A DNA stretch of 64,000 bases, taken from positions 2,294,001-2,358,000 of the forward strand of contig NZ_AP025737.1 of assembly GCF_023734115.1 (NCBI RefSeq), in the 5' to 3' direction. The position numbers were made by a program, and so were the translations under genes. The notes under the pieces are model-generated. The model saw only the letters and a program-made list of their open reading frames with translations, ran no database searches and was not told the origin of the DNA. Positions 1-7,906 of this stretch are shown one piece after another (position 1 is the stretch's first letter; each line of letters starts with the position of its first letter). This DNA comes from Herbiconiux sp. L3-i23. Lineage in GTDB: Bacteria; Actinomycetota; Actinomycetes; Actinomycetales; Microbacteriaceae.

Positions 1-434
1 ACCGCTGGTGGCCTTCCCGCGGCGCGCTTGTCGCGGAATGCCTGATCTCAGGCCAGTTGCTGCCCGATCGTTTCGGCTTGCCGGACACCGGGGATCTGCG
101 CGCGGACCTCGTCGCCTGGCTGGGAACGATCTTCGAGTTCGCCGCCGACCCGAGCGGGGAGGCGGTCGTCCGCTCGCTGGTCGCGGCGGCGGCCGAGAAC
201 GTCGACGTCGGCCGGCGACTGCACGAGAGCCTCGGCGCCACGCAGTCCCTCGTCGCCCGTCTCCAGTCCGCGGTCGATTCGGGCGAGTTGCGGACGGATG
301 CCCCGCTCCCGGATATCGGCGACGCGTTGGTCGGCGCCATGCTGCTGCGTGCCCTCAGCCGCACGACGGCGGAACCGGGAGTCGCGGAACGCCTGGTCGA
401 CGTCGTCCTGGTCGGCCTCATCGCCCCCCGCTGA
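1..434 (+). CDS. TetR/AcrR-family regulator, C-terminal part (5' end outside window)
   Basis: The reading frame is open from the window edge (codons in phase with base 3) to a TGA at 432-434. The first visible residues, RWWPSRGALVAE, match the end of the TetR helix-turn-helix, where a tryptophan-proline-serine stretch and an ALVAE-like helix follow the recognition helix. The remaining ~130 residues are all-helical and resemble a TetR ligand-binding domain (AVVRSLVAAAAEN, then RLHESL, then ADVAL-like helices). The DNA-binding helices lie upstream of the window. The ligand and targets cannot be inferred. The gene ends just before a ~122-bp repeat and a strong hairpin and converges on the exonuclease gene. 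Confidence 0.75.
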   Translation, partial: RWWPSRGALVAECLISGQLLPDRFGLPDTGDLRADLVAWLGTIFEFAADPSGEAVVRSLVAAAAENVDVGRRLHESLGATQSLVARLQSAVDSGELRTDAPLPDIGDALVGAMLLRALSRTTAEPGVAERLVDVVLVGLIAPR

Positions 435-440
435 GCGGTA

Positions 441-561
441 CTGGTCGCTGAGGCGCCGCGAAGCGGCCCACGCGAAGCGACGGGTCGCAGATTCGCCGCT
501 ACCTGCACCCTGCAACTCGCGTCATTTCGCGACGGGCCTAGCGGCCCTCCTCAATGACCAG
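441..561. repeat. ~122-bp intergenic repeat, copy 1
   Basis: The element begins CTGGTCGCTGAGGCGCCGCG and ends CGGCCCTCCTCAATGACCAG. Its outer ends are inverted (CTGGTC.CTGAG against CTCA.TGACCAG), and the same layout recurs at 15198-15321, 15370-15498 and 15506-15628. This copy lies in a convergent gap and runs directly into the hairpin at 563-610. It contains no gene. Confidence 0.8.
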
Positions 562-562
562 G

Positions 563-610
563 TGCCCAGTTCTGCGGGTGTCTTGCGGCTGGAACCCGCA
601 GAACTGGGCA
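563..610. terminator. Bidirectional hairpin, family copy 1
   Basis: Arms TGCCCAGTTCTGCGGGT (563-579) and ACCCGCAGAACTGGGCA (594-610) form a perfect 17-bp stem with a 14-nt loop. It sits between two convergent stop codons and has no T-tract. Related hairpins occur at 61887-61940 and 61989-62046. Confidence 0.7.
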
Positions 611-612
611 TC

Positions 613-1539
613 TCAGCGGTCGAGGCTGGCGAGGACTCGGCGGGCTGATTCGCCGAGGCCCCAGCGCTCCGTCAACGCCGCGAACTTCTCGCGGCCCTCG
701 TCGGTCAGGCCGATGGTCGCGTCGAACTCCGGCAGGTCGAGGTCGCGTGCCACCGCCACCACCGCGGGAGCTCGGGTGAGATAGTCGGACGCCGCGCGGA
801 TCTTCGCCTTCACTCCCGGGGCCATCGACGACGACGCCCCACCGTCGGCGGCAGCGACGATGCCGTCGAGGTCGCCGTACTGCGCGAGCAGCGTCGCCGC
901 CGTCTTCTCTCCCACCCCGGCGACACCCGGAAGCCCGTCCGAGGTGTCGCCGCGCATCGCGGCGAAATCGGCGTATTGCGCCGCGGAGACGCCGTACTTG
1001 GACTTCAGCACGTCATCGGTGACGATCTCGAGCTTGCTCATACCGCGCGCCGTGTAGATGACGCGTACGTCGCGGGAGTCGTCGACGACCTGGAACAGGT
1101 CGCGGTCCCCCGTGACCACATCGGTCGGCATCGTCGCCGTGGCGGCGAGCGTGCCGATGATGTCGTCGGCCTCGTACTCGGCCTTGCCGACGATCGGGAT
1201 GCCGAGCGCCGTGAGCGTCTCGACGATGATCGGCACCTGCACCGTCAGCGGGTCCGGCACGACCTCGATATCCGACCCCGCCTCGACGACCTCGGCGACC
1301 CGATGGGTCTTGTAGGTCGGGATCAGGTCGACCCGCCACTGCGGGCGCCAGTCGACATCCCAGCAGGCGACGAGCTCGGTGGCCCGGAACTCGGGCACGA
1401 GCTTCGCGATCATGTCGAGCAGCCCGCGCACCGCGTTCACCGGCGTCCCGTCCGGAGCCTTCACCGTGTCGGGCACGCCGTAGAAGGCGCGGAAGTAGAG
1501 GGCTGCGGTGTCGAGCAGCATCCGGCGGCCGTCGGTCAT
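613..1539 (-). CDS. 5'-3' exonuclease (stand-alone PolA exo domain)
   Basis: This 308-residue protein is related to the N-terminal 5'-3' exonuclease domain of DNA polymerase I and to stand-alone flap/5' exonucleases. The N-terminus shows MLLDTAALYFRAFYG with the metal-binding Asp. The acidic cluster YEADDIIGTLA and the motif VVTGDRDLFQVVDD follow. A helix-hairpin-helix, GLPGVAGVGEKTAATLL, lies near residue 200. Together these imply metal-dependent removal of RNA primers or 5' flaps. The ATG at 1539 is used because it starts directly before the conserved MLLDTAA segment; the frame stays open much further upstream but that part runs antisense to rlmN. It lies 68 bp downstream of rlmN on the same strand. 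Confidence 0.88.
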   Translation of the reverse strand: MTDGRRMLLDTAALYFRAFYGVPDTVKAPDGTPVNAVRGLLDMIAKLVPEFRATELVACWDVDWRPQWRVDLIPTYKTHRVAEVVEAGSDIEVVPDPLTVQVPIIVETLTALGIPIVGKAEYEADDIIGTLAATATMPTDVVTGDRDLFQVVDDSRDVRVIYTARGMSKLEIVTDDVLKSKYGVSAAQYADFAAMRGDTSDGLPGVAGVGEKTAATLLAQYGDLDGIVAAADGGASSSMAPGVKAKIRAASDYLTRAPAVVAVARDLDLPEFDATIGLTDEGREKFAALTERWGLGESARRVLASLDR

Positions 1540-1577
1540 TGCACCAGTGTGGCGCAGAAGAGGCGGCGAGCGCTCAA

Positions 1578-1597
1578 GCCCTTCGTATCGCTTCGCG
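1578..1597 (-). repeat. Short dispersed repeat CGCGAAGCGATACGAAGGGC
   Basis: The 20-mer on the minus strand is identical to one at 52240-52259 (plus strand), and its last 13 bases recur near 62964-62976. It lies in the 68-bp gap between rlmN and the exonuclease gene. Confidence 0.6.
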
Positions 1598-1607
1598 CGG
1601 CGGGCGG

Positions 1608-2837
1608 TCAGTCGGCGGCGGCGAGTTGGCCGCAGGCGCCGTCGATCTCCTTGCCGCGGGTGTCGCGGAGCGTCGTCGGGATGCCGGCGGCGTTCAGGCG
1701 GCGTACGAACTCGTCCTGCACGTGCTCCTCCGACGACGTCCAGATCGACCCCGGCGTCGGGTTCAGCGGGATCGGGTTGACGTGCACCCAGCCGCGACCG
1801 CGCGCGTTGAGCTTCTCGGCGAGCAGGTCCGCACGCCAGGCGTGGTCGTTCATGTCCTTGATCAGCGCGTACTCGATCGAGACGCGGCGCCCGGTCTTCT
1901 CGAAGTAGTTGCGGGCGGCGTCGAGCGCCTCGTCGACCTTCCACCGGGAGTTCACGGGGATGAGCTCGTCGCGCAGCTCGTCGTCGGGTGCGTGCAGCGA
2001 CAGCGCGAAGGTGACGGGGATGTCCTCGTCGGCGAGCTTGCGGATCGCCGGCACAAGTCCGACGGTCGACACGGTGATGTGGCGGGCGCTCATGCCGAGC
2101 CCCTCGGGCTGCGGAGCGACCATGGTGCGCACCGCGTGCATGACGCGGGCGTAGTTCGCGAGCGGCTCCCCCATGCCCATGAACACGATGTTGCTGACAC
2201 GGTCGGGTCGTTCGAACTCGGTCGTTGAGCGAGCGGAGCGAGTCGAAACGCGCCGGCCGCCGAGCTCGCCGTTCGCGAGCGCCGCGTTCGCGCGGACGAT
2301 CTGGTCGATGATCTCGGCCGCCGACAGGTTGCGGGTGAGGCCCGCCTGCCCGGTGGCGCAGAAGGGGCAGTTCATCCCGCAGCCCGCTTGCGACGAGATG
2401 CAGAGCGTGATGCGGCCCGGGTAGCGCATCAGCACCGACTCGACGAGGGCGCCATCGTGCAGCTTCCAGAGGAACTTGATCGTGTCGCCCCGGTCGGTCT
2501 TCAGGCGTCGCACCTCGGTGAGCAGCGGCGGGAGGAGTCCGGCGATCAGTTCTTCGCGCCCCGCCGCGGGGAGGTCGGTCATCTTCGCGGGGTCGCTCGT
2601 GTAGTGCGCGAAGTAGTGGGTGGCGACCTGCTTCGCGCGGAACGCCGGGAGACCGAGCTCGACGAGACGCGCCTTGCGGCCTTCGACGGTGAGGTCGGCG
2701 AAGTGGTCGGGCGCCTTGCCGCGCTTCGGCGAGGCGAACTGCAGCAACGGCTTGCCGCTGTCGTCCTTCTGCTGGGTCCACCCCTCGGTGGCCGGGCGCA
2801 CCTGGCGCGAGGGCATGGGGAGGGACTGCGAAGGCAT
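1608..2837 (-). CDS. rlmN: 23S rRNA (adenine2503-C2)-methyltransferase RlmN
   Basis: A radical-SAM enzyme that methylates C2 of A2503 in 23S rRNA and, in many bacteria, A37 of some tRNAs. The 409-residue protein carries the cluster-binding CGMNCPFC motif (CX3CX2C) near residue 150. It also has the glycine-rich SAM motif [13 protein letters not shown] and, close to the C-terminus, DGACGQLA, whose cysteine is the likely methyl-carrying residue. The family is usually 350-390 residues. Part of the extra length is an in-frame stretch, [15 protein letters not shown], just before [13 protein letters not shown], encoded by a dispersed repeat (2219-2250). The start at 2837 is favoured by a TACCCT box 7 nt upstream, suggesting a leaderless mRNA; a second in-frame ATG lies at 2816. 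Confidence 0.93.
   Translation of the reverse strand: MPSQSLPMPSRQVRPATEGWTQQKDDSGKPLLQFASPKRGKAPDHFADLTVEGRKARLVELGLPAFRAKQVATHYFAHYTSDPAKMTDLPAAGREELIAGLLPPLLTEVRRLKTDRGDTIKFLWKLHDGALVESVLMRYPGRITLCISSQAGCGMNCPFCATGQAGLTRNLSAAEIIDQIVRANAALANGELGGRRVSTRSARSTTEFERPDRVSNIVFMGMGEPLANYARVMHAVRTMVAPQPEGLGMSARHITVSTVGLVPAIRKLADEDIPVTFALSLHAPDDELRDELIPVNSRWKVDEALDAARNYFEKTGRRVSIEYALIKDMNDHAWRADLLAEKLNARGRGWVHVNPIPLNPTPGSIWTSSEEHVQDEFVRRLNAAGIPTTLRDTRGKEIDGACGQLAAAD
2219..2250 (-). repeat. Dispersed palindromic repeat inside rlmN
   Basis: The stretch reads (plus strand) TCGGTCGTTGAGCGAGCGG followed by AGCGAGTCGAAACG. Its GGTCGTTGAG-type head resembles the GGTCGCTGAG and GGTCGTCGAG heads of the intergenic repeats near 15.2-15.6 and 52.05-52.4 kb. 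Here it is translated in frame without a stop and adds about a dozen Arg/Ser/Thr-rich residues to RlmN. Confidence 0.6.
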
Positions 2838-2844
2838 GGGGTCA

Positions 2845-2850
2845 AGGGTA
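2845..2850 (-). promoter_or_regulatory. -10 box for rlmN (leaderless)
   Basis: On the minus strand TACCCT ends 7 nt before the ATG at 2837, with no Shine-Dalgarno sequence between. Transcription would start at or next to the start codon. Confidence 0.45.
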
Positions 2851-2852
2851 CG

Positions 2853-2870
2853 GGCACCGCGCGGGGTGCC
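2853..2870 (-). terminator. Short stem-loop downstream of the coiled-coil protein gene
   Basis: GGCACC and GGTGCC arms with a 6-nt loop lie between the stop at 2877 and the rlmN start. The stem is only 6 bp and has no T-run, so termination is a weak inference. Confidence 0.3.
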
Positions 2871-2876
2871 GGCGCC

Positions 2877-3449
2877 TCACGCGATCGAGTCGAGCAGCAG
2901 CGTCAGATCATGACGCACGAGGTCGAGCCTCAGGTCGCGGTCGCGGTGGTAGCGACGGTCGAGCTTCATGGGCACGAACTGGAGGAGCCGGTTCTGCAAC
3001 ATCTCGTCCAACGCCGAATCCCGGGACTCGGCGAGGATGCCGCGCAGGTACGCCTCGTCCTGGTGTCGGGCGCGCAGCAGGACGAGCAGGCGGCGGGCGA
3101 CCGCCTCGCGCAGCCGCAGCGTCGGCACGTCTTTCTTGCGGTAGTCGTCGTGCTTCGTCGCCCAGCCGAGTCGGCGCCCGGCGCGGGTGCGCTCCTGCTG
3201 CAGGCGCGCCAGTTCGCGCCGCTTCTCCTCGATCAGGTCGTTGATCTCGGCGCGGAGCGCGTCGAGGAGGACCTGTTCGTCATGGTCGGCGCCGTCGCGG
3301 AGGGTGCGCAGGATGATGAGGTTCTTCGCCGACAGCCGAAGGGCCGCCGAGACGAGGAGCATGCCTTCGTCGGCGAGGTCGCGCACCGAGGCCTGGCGTC
3401 GTTGGTCGCGTCGGGCGAGCTGCAGGGCGAACCGACGCCGCCAGCTCAC
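2877..3449 (-). CDS. Conserved hypothetical protein, helical/coiled-coil
   Basis: A 190-residue, soluble, highly charged protein with no family I recognise. Residues ~60-100 (LLDALRAEINDLIEEKRREL and beyond) look like a coiled coil. The C-terminus is rich in Arg and Asp (DRRYHRDRDLRLDLVRHD). There is no signal peptide, membrane segment or Cys/His metal motif. Its ATG overlaps the stop of the upstream FUSC gene by 4 bp (3446-3449), so the two are almost certainly co-translated. That hints at a cytoplasmic partner for the membrane protein, which is only an inference. Confidence 0.6.
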   Translation of the reverse strand: MSWRRRFALQLARRDQRRQASVRDLADEGMLLVSAALRLSAKNLIILRTLRDGADHDEQVLLDALRAEINDLIEEKRRELARLQQERTRAGRRLGWATKHDDYRKKDVPTLRLREAVARRLLVLLRARHQDEAYLRGILAESRDSALDEMLQNRLLQFVPMKLDRRYHRDRDLRLDLVRHDLTLLLDSIA

Positions 3450-4780
3450 TCCTGCGCTCCGAACGGATCGGGGGCGGGGGCGGCAGGCCCGCTGTCGTCG
3501 CCGCGCGACGCACGACCGCGCCGAGTACTCGCCCCGGCGGGGCGGCGGGCGGGCAACGACAGACCGCGTCGCGCCAGCCAGGGTGCGGTGGGGCGGTCGG
3601 TCTGCTCGAGGTCGAGCTGAGCGAGGATCTGGTCCAGGGCGGTGAGCACGGAGCCGCGCAGCATCCAGAGGCCATGCTGCCCGCGGACATCGACCTCGAA
3701 GAGCATGAACTCGGTCAGCACCGCCCGGCTCTCGCGCACCGCTTCGAGGGTGCGCTCGAGAGCGGCGTCGGCCGCGGCGACCCGGCCCCCGCCGAACTCG
3801 GCACCGATGAGATCGCCGAAGGCCCGCAGGCCCTGGGCGACGTCGTCGAGCACCACCGCGAACGCGCGACGCAGCTCGATCTCGGCCGGATCAGCCTCGC
3901 CCTCGGGACTGGACACCGCGTCGCGTCCGATCATCACGATGACCGCCCGCTCGGCGACGTAGCACCGCTCGAGCCGGTCGAGCGCGGCGCGCAAGCCCGT
4001 GTGCACGGTGGGCGCGGCGAGCGCCCGGGGATTGAACCGCCTACTCTCGCGTGCCGCCTCGACAGCGGTGACCGCGTCGCGGGTCTCGTCGCCGATGCTG
4101 CCGAGCCACTGCGACCACGCCCCCACCTCTTCGGGGTCGGGTGCGCGGTTGCCGAGCGTGGAGGCGATCTCGTCCATCAGCGCCGCCTGCGACCGCGCCA
4201 GTCTGCGCACCGCGTCGCTTGCTTGGGCGTTGGGGATCGCGACGGGCACCAGGAGGGTGAACGCGACGCCGACGAGGGTGCCGATGAGGGTGTTCGCAAC
4301 GCGTACCTCGGCGGCGACCTCGGGTGACGACACGGCGAGGATCAGCATCGCGCTGATCGGCGCCTCGAGCGTCTGGTCGCCGAGGCGCAGCAGCTTCGCG
4401 AGGATCAGCGATGCGGCGATGACGGCAGCGAGACTCCACCAGGACAGGCCGATGTAGCTGGTGACGACGACGGCGACGAGCACCCCGCTCAGCACGGCGC
4501 CGACGCGCACCAGCCCCATCTGCAGGGTGCCGACGGTCGACGCCTGCACCACGAGCAGTGCCGTGAGCGGCGCGGTGAGGTCGAGGATGCCGGGATAGAG
4601 CCAGTCGGCCACGAGGTACGAGATGACGGCGGCCACGGTGAGGCGCGCGATCTGGGTCGCGTTCGGCCGCAGCACCGATGCCGCCTCGGACCAACTCGTC
4701 GGCAGGCCGGGTGAGAACCGCCAGGCGAGGCGACGCAGGCTGCGGAGCAGCGCTGTGATCCGGCCCCATCCCGACGACAC
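3446..4780 (-). CDS. FUSC-family integral membrane protein (aromatic acid exporter-like)
   Basis: A ~444-residue protein. The N-terminal half has about six closely spaced hydrophobic helices, beginning near residue 45 (ARLTVAAVISYLVADWLYPG), then LTALLVVQASTVGTLQ and VLVAVVVTSYIGLSWW. The C-terminal half is a soluble helical domain. This is the plan of FUSC/YccS and aromatic-acid-exporter proteins, which export small aromatic acids or act on the envelope; the substrate is unknown. The frame is open to 5050, but upstream residues are low-complexity Arg/Ala and overlap the divergent kinase gene. The GTG at 4780 (VSSGWGRI) is therefore preferred, with only a weak ribosome site. Confidence 0.72.
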   Translation of the reverse strand: MSSGWGRITALLRSLRRLAWRFSPGLPTSWSEAASVLRPNATQIARLTVAAVISYLVADWLYPGILDLTAPLTALLVVQASTVGTLQMGLVRVGAVLSGVLVAVVVTSYIGLSWWSLAAVIAASLILAKLLRLGDQTLEAPISAMLILAVSSPEVAAEVRVANTLIGTLVGVAFTLLVPVAIPNAQASDAVRRLARSQAALMDEIASTLGNRAPDPEEVGAWSQWLGSIGDETRDAVTAVEAARESRRFNPRALAAPTVHTGLRAALDRLERCYVAERAVIVMIGRDAVSSPEGEADPAEIELRRAFAVVLDDVAQGLRAFGDLIGAEFGGGRVAAADAALERTLEAVRESRAVLTEFMLFEVDVRGQHGLWMLRGSVLTALDQILAQLDLEQTDRPTAPWLARRGLSLPARRPAGASTRRGRASRGDDSGPAAPAPDPFGAQE

Positions 4781-4890
4781 CGCTCGCCCTCGCTCCACTC
4801 GTTCCCGTTCGACTCGAAAGACTACCGTCGCGTGCTCCGCCGCCCCCGGGGTCCGCCGCGCGACGGACGCGGGATCAGCGTTCGTCTCAG

Positions 4891-4896
4891 TAGGTT
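4891..4896 (+). promoter_or_regulatory. -10 box for histidine kinase gene (leaderless)
   Basis: TAGGTT ends 6 nt before the ATG at 4903. The GAGGGG in between abuts the ATG and is too close to act as a normal ribosome site. No convincing -35 is seen. Confidence 0.4.
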
Positions 4897-4902
4897 GAGG
4901 GG

Positions 4903-6174
4903 ATGACCTCGACGCTTCCGCGCCCGGCCGAGCGGGGCGCGTTCCGCACCGACGCCGCGCTGGCCGCCGGCTTCTTCGTCGCCTACATGCTGAGCTGCGC
5001 CCTCTATTCGATGACGGGCATCCTCGGCGATCTCGCGCCCGGATGGACATGGCCGGTGCTCGGCGCGGCCACGACGCTTCCGCTGGCCTGGCGCCGCCGT
5101 TACCCGAACGGCGTCGCGCTGGTCGTCGCGGCCGGCTTCATCGTCGGGCAGCTGATCGTCGTGCCCGACCTGATCATCAACAACATCGCCCTCTTCCTCG
5201 CCATCTACACGGTCGGGGCGTGGACGGCCGACCGGCGCCGCGCGAACCTGTCCCGCACCCTGATCGTGACAGCGATGGCGGCCTGGCTGTTCATCGCAAT
5301 GTTCATCTCGGCGACCGATCCCGACTCGCTCGAGGAGTTCGGCTTCGGCGGCGCACTGACGCCGCTCGTCGCGTACTCGCTCATCAACATCCTCATCAAC
5401 GTCCTCTACTTCGCCGCCGCGTGGATGTTCGGCGAGCGATCGTGGAACGCGGCCCTCGCCTCGGAGCTGCTGAGGGCGCGCACGAGGGAGCTCGAAGAGG
5501 AGCGCGAGCTGACCGCCGCGCAGGCGGTCGCACTCGACCGGGTGCGCATCGCCCGCGAACTGCACGATGTCGTCGCGCATCACGTGTCGGTGATGGGAGT
5601 GCAGGCCGGCGCCGCGCGGGTGGTGCTCGACTCCGACCCGGTCGCCGCGCGGCGGGCACTCGAGTCGGTCGAGGAGAGCGCCCGTACCGCGATCCAGGAG
5701 CTGCGCGGCCTGCTCACCACGCTCCGCTCGCACGACCTCGACGATGACGTCGACACCAGTTCCGCGTCGCTCGACCGCCTCCCCGAGTTGGCCGAGCTGT
5801 CGAGCGCGTCGGGGATGCCGACGAGCGTCAATGTCATCGGCGAGCCGCGTCCGCTGCCGGCGGTGACGTCGGTCAACCTCTACCGGATCGCGCAGGAGGC
5901 GCTCACCAACGCGCGCCGCCATGGTCCGGTCGGCACCGAGGCCGACGTGCGGCTCCGCTACGAGGACGACGGCGTCGAACTCGAGATCACGAATTCCGGG
6001 GCGCGCTCGCTGCGCGCCTTCCGGCCGGGACTCGGCCAGCTCGGCATGCGCGAGCGGGCGACGGCGTCGGGCGGCAGCATCGAGATCGGGCCGCGGGACC
6101 GCGGCGGCTGGCTCGTGCGAGTGCGGGTCCCCGATCTGCGCACCGCGGCCGCCCAGCCGGTGCCGGTCCGATGA
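4903..6174 (+). CDS. NarL/LuxR-type two-component sensor histidine kinase
   Basis: A 423-residue membrane kinase. Five or six transmembrane helices fill residues ~20-180 with no large extracytoplasmic domain, as in intramembrane-sensing kinases. A short coiled-coil linker (LLRARTRELEEERELTAAQA) leads to the HisKA_3 dimerisation domain with the phospho-accepting His in RIARELHDVVAHHVSVMG, near residue 225. The HATPase domain has an N-box, LYRIAQEALTNARRH, and a G-box, PGLGQLGMRERATASGG. The stop overlaps the ATG of the response regulator (ATGA, 6171-6174). Because an ABC exporter follows, the signal may be an envelope-active drug or stress, as in other kinase-exporter modules; this is inference. 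Confidence 0.9.
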   Translation: MTSTLPRPAERGAFRTDAALAAGFFVAYMLSCALYSMTGILGDLAPGWTWPVLGAATTLPLAWRRRYPNGVALVVAAGFIVGQLIVVPDLIINNIALFLAIYTVGAWTADRRRANLSRTLIVTAMAAWLFIAMFISATDPDSLEEFGFGGALTPLVAYSLINILINVLYFAAAWMFGERSWNAALASELLRARTRELEEERELTAAQAVALDRVRIARELHDVVAHHVSVMGVQAGAARVVLDSDPVAARRALESVEESARTAIQELRGLLTTLRSHDLDDDVDTSSASLDRLPELAELSSASGMPTSVNVIGEPRPLPAVTSVNLYRIAQEALTNARRHGPVGTEADVRLRYEDDGVELEITNSGARSLRAFRPGLGQLGMRERATASGGSIEIGPRDRGGWLVRVRVPDLRTAAAQPVPVR

Positions 6175-6890
6175 GCGACGGCGAGCGCCGCATCCGGGTC
6201 GCGATCGTCGACGACCAACCGCTCGTGCGGTCCGGATTCCGCATGATCCTCGGCACGATGCCCGACGTCGAGATCGTCGGCGAGGCGGGCACCGGAGCCC
6301 AGGCGGTCGCGCTCGCGGCGACGGCGCGCCCCGACGTGATGACCATGGACGTGCAGATGCCCGACATGGACGGCCTCGAGGCGACGAGGCGCATCCTCGG
6401 CAGCTCCGAAGCACCCGCGATCATCATGGTCACCACCTTCGACCGCGACGACTATCTCTTCGCCGCGCTCGAGGCGGGAGCGAGCGGCTTCCTTCTGAAG
6501 AACGCGTCGCCGGAGCAGCTGGCCGGCGCGGTCCGTGCTGTCGCGTCGGGTGAGGCGCTGCTCTCCCCCGAGGTGACGCGGCGCGTGATCAGCCGCTTCG
6601 CGCGCGGCGACGCACCCACGGAAGCGGCCGTCGCCCCGTCCGCGTCCGAACCGGCCCCCACCGCGACGGGCAGCATCACCATCCCCGAGACCGGAGAGAC
6701 CCTCACCGATCGCGAGGCCGAGGTGCTGCGGTTGATGGCCGATGGGCGCTCGAACGCCGAGATCGGCGCGACCCTCTACATCGGCGAGGCGACCGTCAAG
6801 ACGCACGTGTCGCGCATCCTGCAGAAGATCGCCGTGCGCGACCGCATCCACGCCGTCGTGTACGCCCACCGGGTGGGTCTCGTCGAATAG
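6171..6890 (+). CDS. NarL/LuxR-family response regulator
   Basis: A 239-residue regulator. The receiver domain (residues ~5-125) has the acidic pair in VDDQPLVRSGFR, the phospho-acceptor Asp in DVMTMDVQMPDMDG, the conserved Thr in VTTFDRDDY, and Lys in FLLKNASPEQ. An Ala/Pro/Thr-rich linker (~residues 145-170) precedes a LuxR helix-turn-helix, LTDREAEVLRLMADGRSNAE then TVKTHVSRILQKI. It is translationally coupled to the kinase upstream. The direct repeats at 6918-6956, just downstream of its stop and before the ABC genes, are plausible binding sites. Confidence 0.93.
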   Translation: MSDGERRIRVAIVDDQPLVRSGFRMILGTMPDVEIVGEAGTGAQAVALAATARPDVMTMDVQMPDMDGLEATRRILGSSEAPAIIMVTTFDRDDYLFAALEAGASGFLLKNASPEQLAGAVRAVASGEALLSPEVTRRVISRFARGDAPTEAAVAPSASEPAPTATGSITIPETGETLTDREAEVLRLMADGRSNAEIGATLYIGEATVKTHVSRILQKIAVRDRIHAVVYAHRVGLVE

Positions 6891-6917
6891 CGGCCCGGCC
6901 CACCGCCGGCCCGACCG

Positions 6918-6956
6918 CCGCAGGGCGGATGCCCATCACCCGCAGGGCGGATGTCC
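6918..6956 (+). promoter_or_regulatory. Direct repeats upstream of the ABC exporter (candidate regulator sites)
   Basis: CCGCAGGGCGGATGCCC (6918-6934) and CCGCAGGGCGGATGTCC (6940-6956) differ at one base and are 22 bp apart, about two helical turns. They fill the gap between the response regulator and the ABC genes. A second short direct repeat, ACAACGCGACC, occurs at 6985-6995 and 6999-7009 directly before the ribosome site AAGGAGG. Confidence 0.45.
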
Positions 6957-7021
6957 GTGCGGATCGCGCTTCCTAGCCTTGAGTACAACGCGACCAGAAC
7001 AACGCGACCCAAGGAGGCACG

Positions 7022-7906
7022 ATGCTCGAACTGCGAGGCATCACCAAGCGCTTCGGCACGAGACAGGTTCTCGACGATGTGAGCTTCACCGTCCAGCCCG
7101 GCAAGCTGACCGGCTTCGTCGGCGGCAACGGAGCAGGAAAGACGACCACGATGCGCATCGCGCTCGGTCTGCTCTCCTCCGACGGCGGCACGGTCGAGTT
7201 CGACGGCCGGCCGATCACCGCCGGCGACCGTCGACTGTTCGGCTACATGCCCGAGGAGCGCGGCCTGTACCCGAAGATGCGGGTGCGCGAACAACTCGTC
7301 TACCTCGCCCGACTGCGCGGTTTCTCGACGGCGGACGCCGGCGCGAACGCCGATGCGCTGCTCGAGTCGCTCGGACTCACCGAGCGGGCGAATGACAACG
7401 TCGAGGCGCTGTCGCTCGGAAACCAGCAGCGCGCGCAGATCGCCGCGGCGCTCGTGCACGACCCGCGCATCCTGATCCTCGATGAGCCGTTCTCGGGTCT
7501 CGACCCGCTCGCCGTCGACGTCGTCGTCGGGGTGCTCAAGGAGCGCGCCGATTCGGGGATCCCCGTGCTCTTCTCAAGTCACCAGCTCGACATCGTCGAA
7601 CGGCTCTGCGACGACCTCGTCATCATCGCGGGCGGCGCCATCCGTGCCGCCGGACCTCGCGAGGAGCTGCGCCGCCAGCACGGCACCACCCGCTACGAGC
7701 TGATCTCCGCGGGCGATCTCGGCTGGCTCCGCGCCGAACCCGGTGTCACCGTCACCCAGTTCGACGGCGGGTACGCCCTCTTCGAGGTCGACGACGAGAC
7801 GAGTGCGCAGCGCATCCTGCAGCGCGCCGTCGAGGGCGGTGCCGTCTCCGCCTTCTCCCCCATCAAGCCCCGGCTGGCCGAGATCTTCCGAGAGGTCGTG
7901 CGATGA
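7022..7906 (+). CDS. ABC transporter ATP-binding protein (exporter, DUF4162-type C-terminus)
   Basis: A 294-residue ATPase for an ABC-2 exporter. Walker A is GGNGAGKTT (residues ~38-46). The signature region reads LSLGNQQRAQIAAAL, with LSLGN replacing the usual LSGGQ as in NatA/YhaQ-like proteins. Walker B is ILILDEPFSGLDP, and the H-loop is in FSSHQLDIVERL. The ~80-residue C-terminal domain after the ATPase core is typical of exporters with DUF4162. A strong AAGGAGG lies 5 nt before the ATG. The stop overlaps the permease start by 4 bp, so the two form one transport unit. The cargo could be Na+, a drug or a peptide. Confidence 0.92.
   Translation: MLELRGITKRFGTRQVLDDVSFTVQPGKLTGFVGGNGAGKTTTMRIALGLLSSDGGTVEFDGRPITAGDRRLFGYMPEERGLYPKMRVREQLVYLARLRGFSTADAGANADALLESLGLTERANDNVEALSLGNQQRAQIAAALVHDPRILILDEPFSGLDPLAVDVVVGVLKERADSGIPVLFSSHQLDIVERLCDDLVIIAGGAIRAAGPREELRRQHGTTRYELISAGDLGWLRAEPGVTVTQFDGGYALFEVDDETSAQRILQRAVEGGAVSAFSPIKPRLAEIFREVVR

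Noticed and set aside
4781-5050. N-terminal extension of the FUSC protein to 5050
   Set aside because: The added residues are Arg/Ala low complexity and overlap the divergent histidine kinase gene and its promoter.
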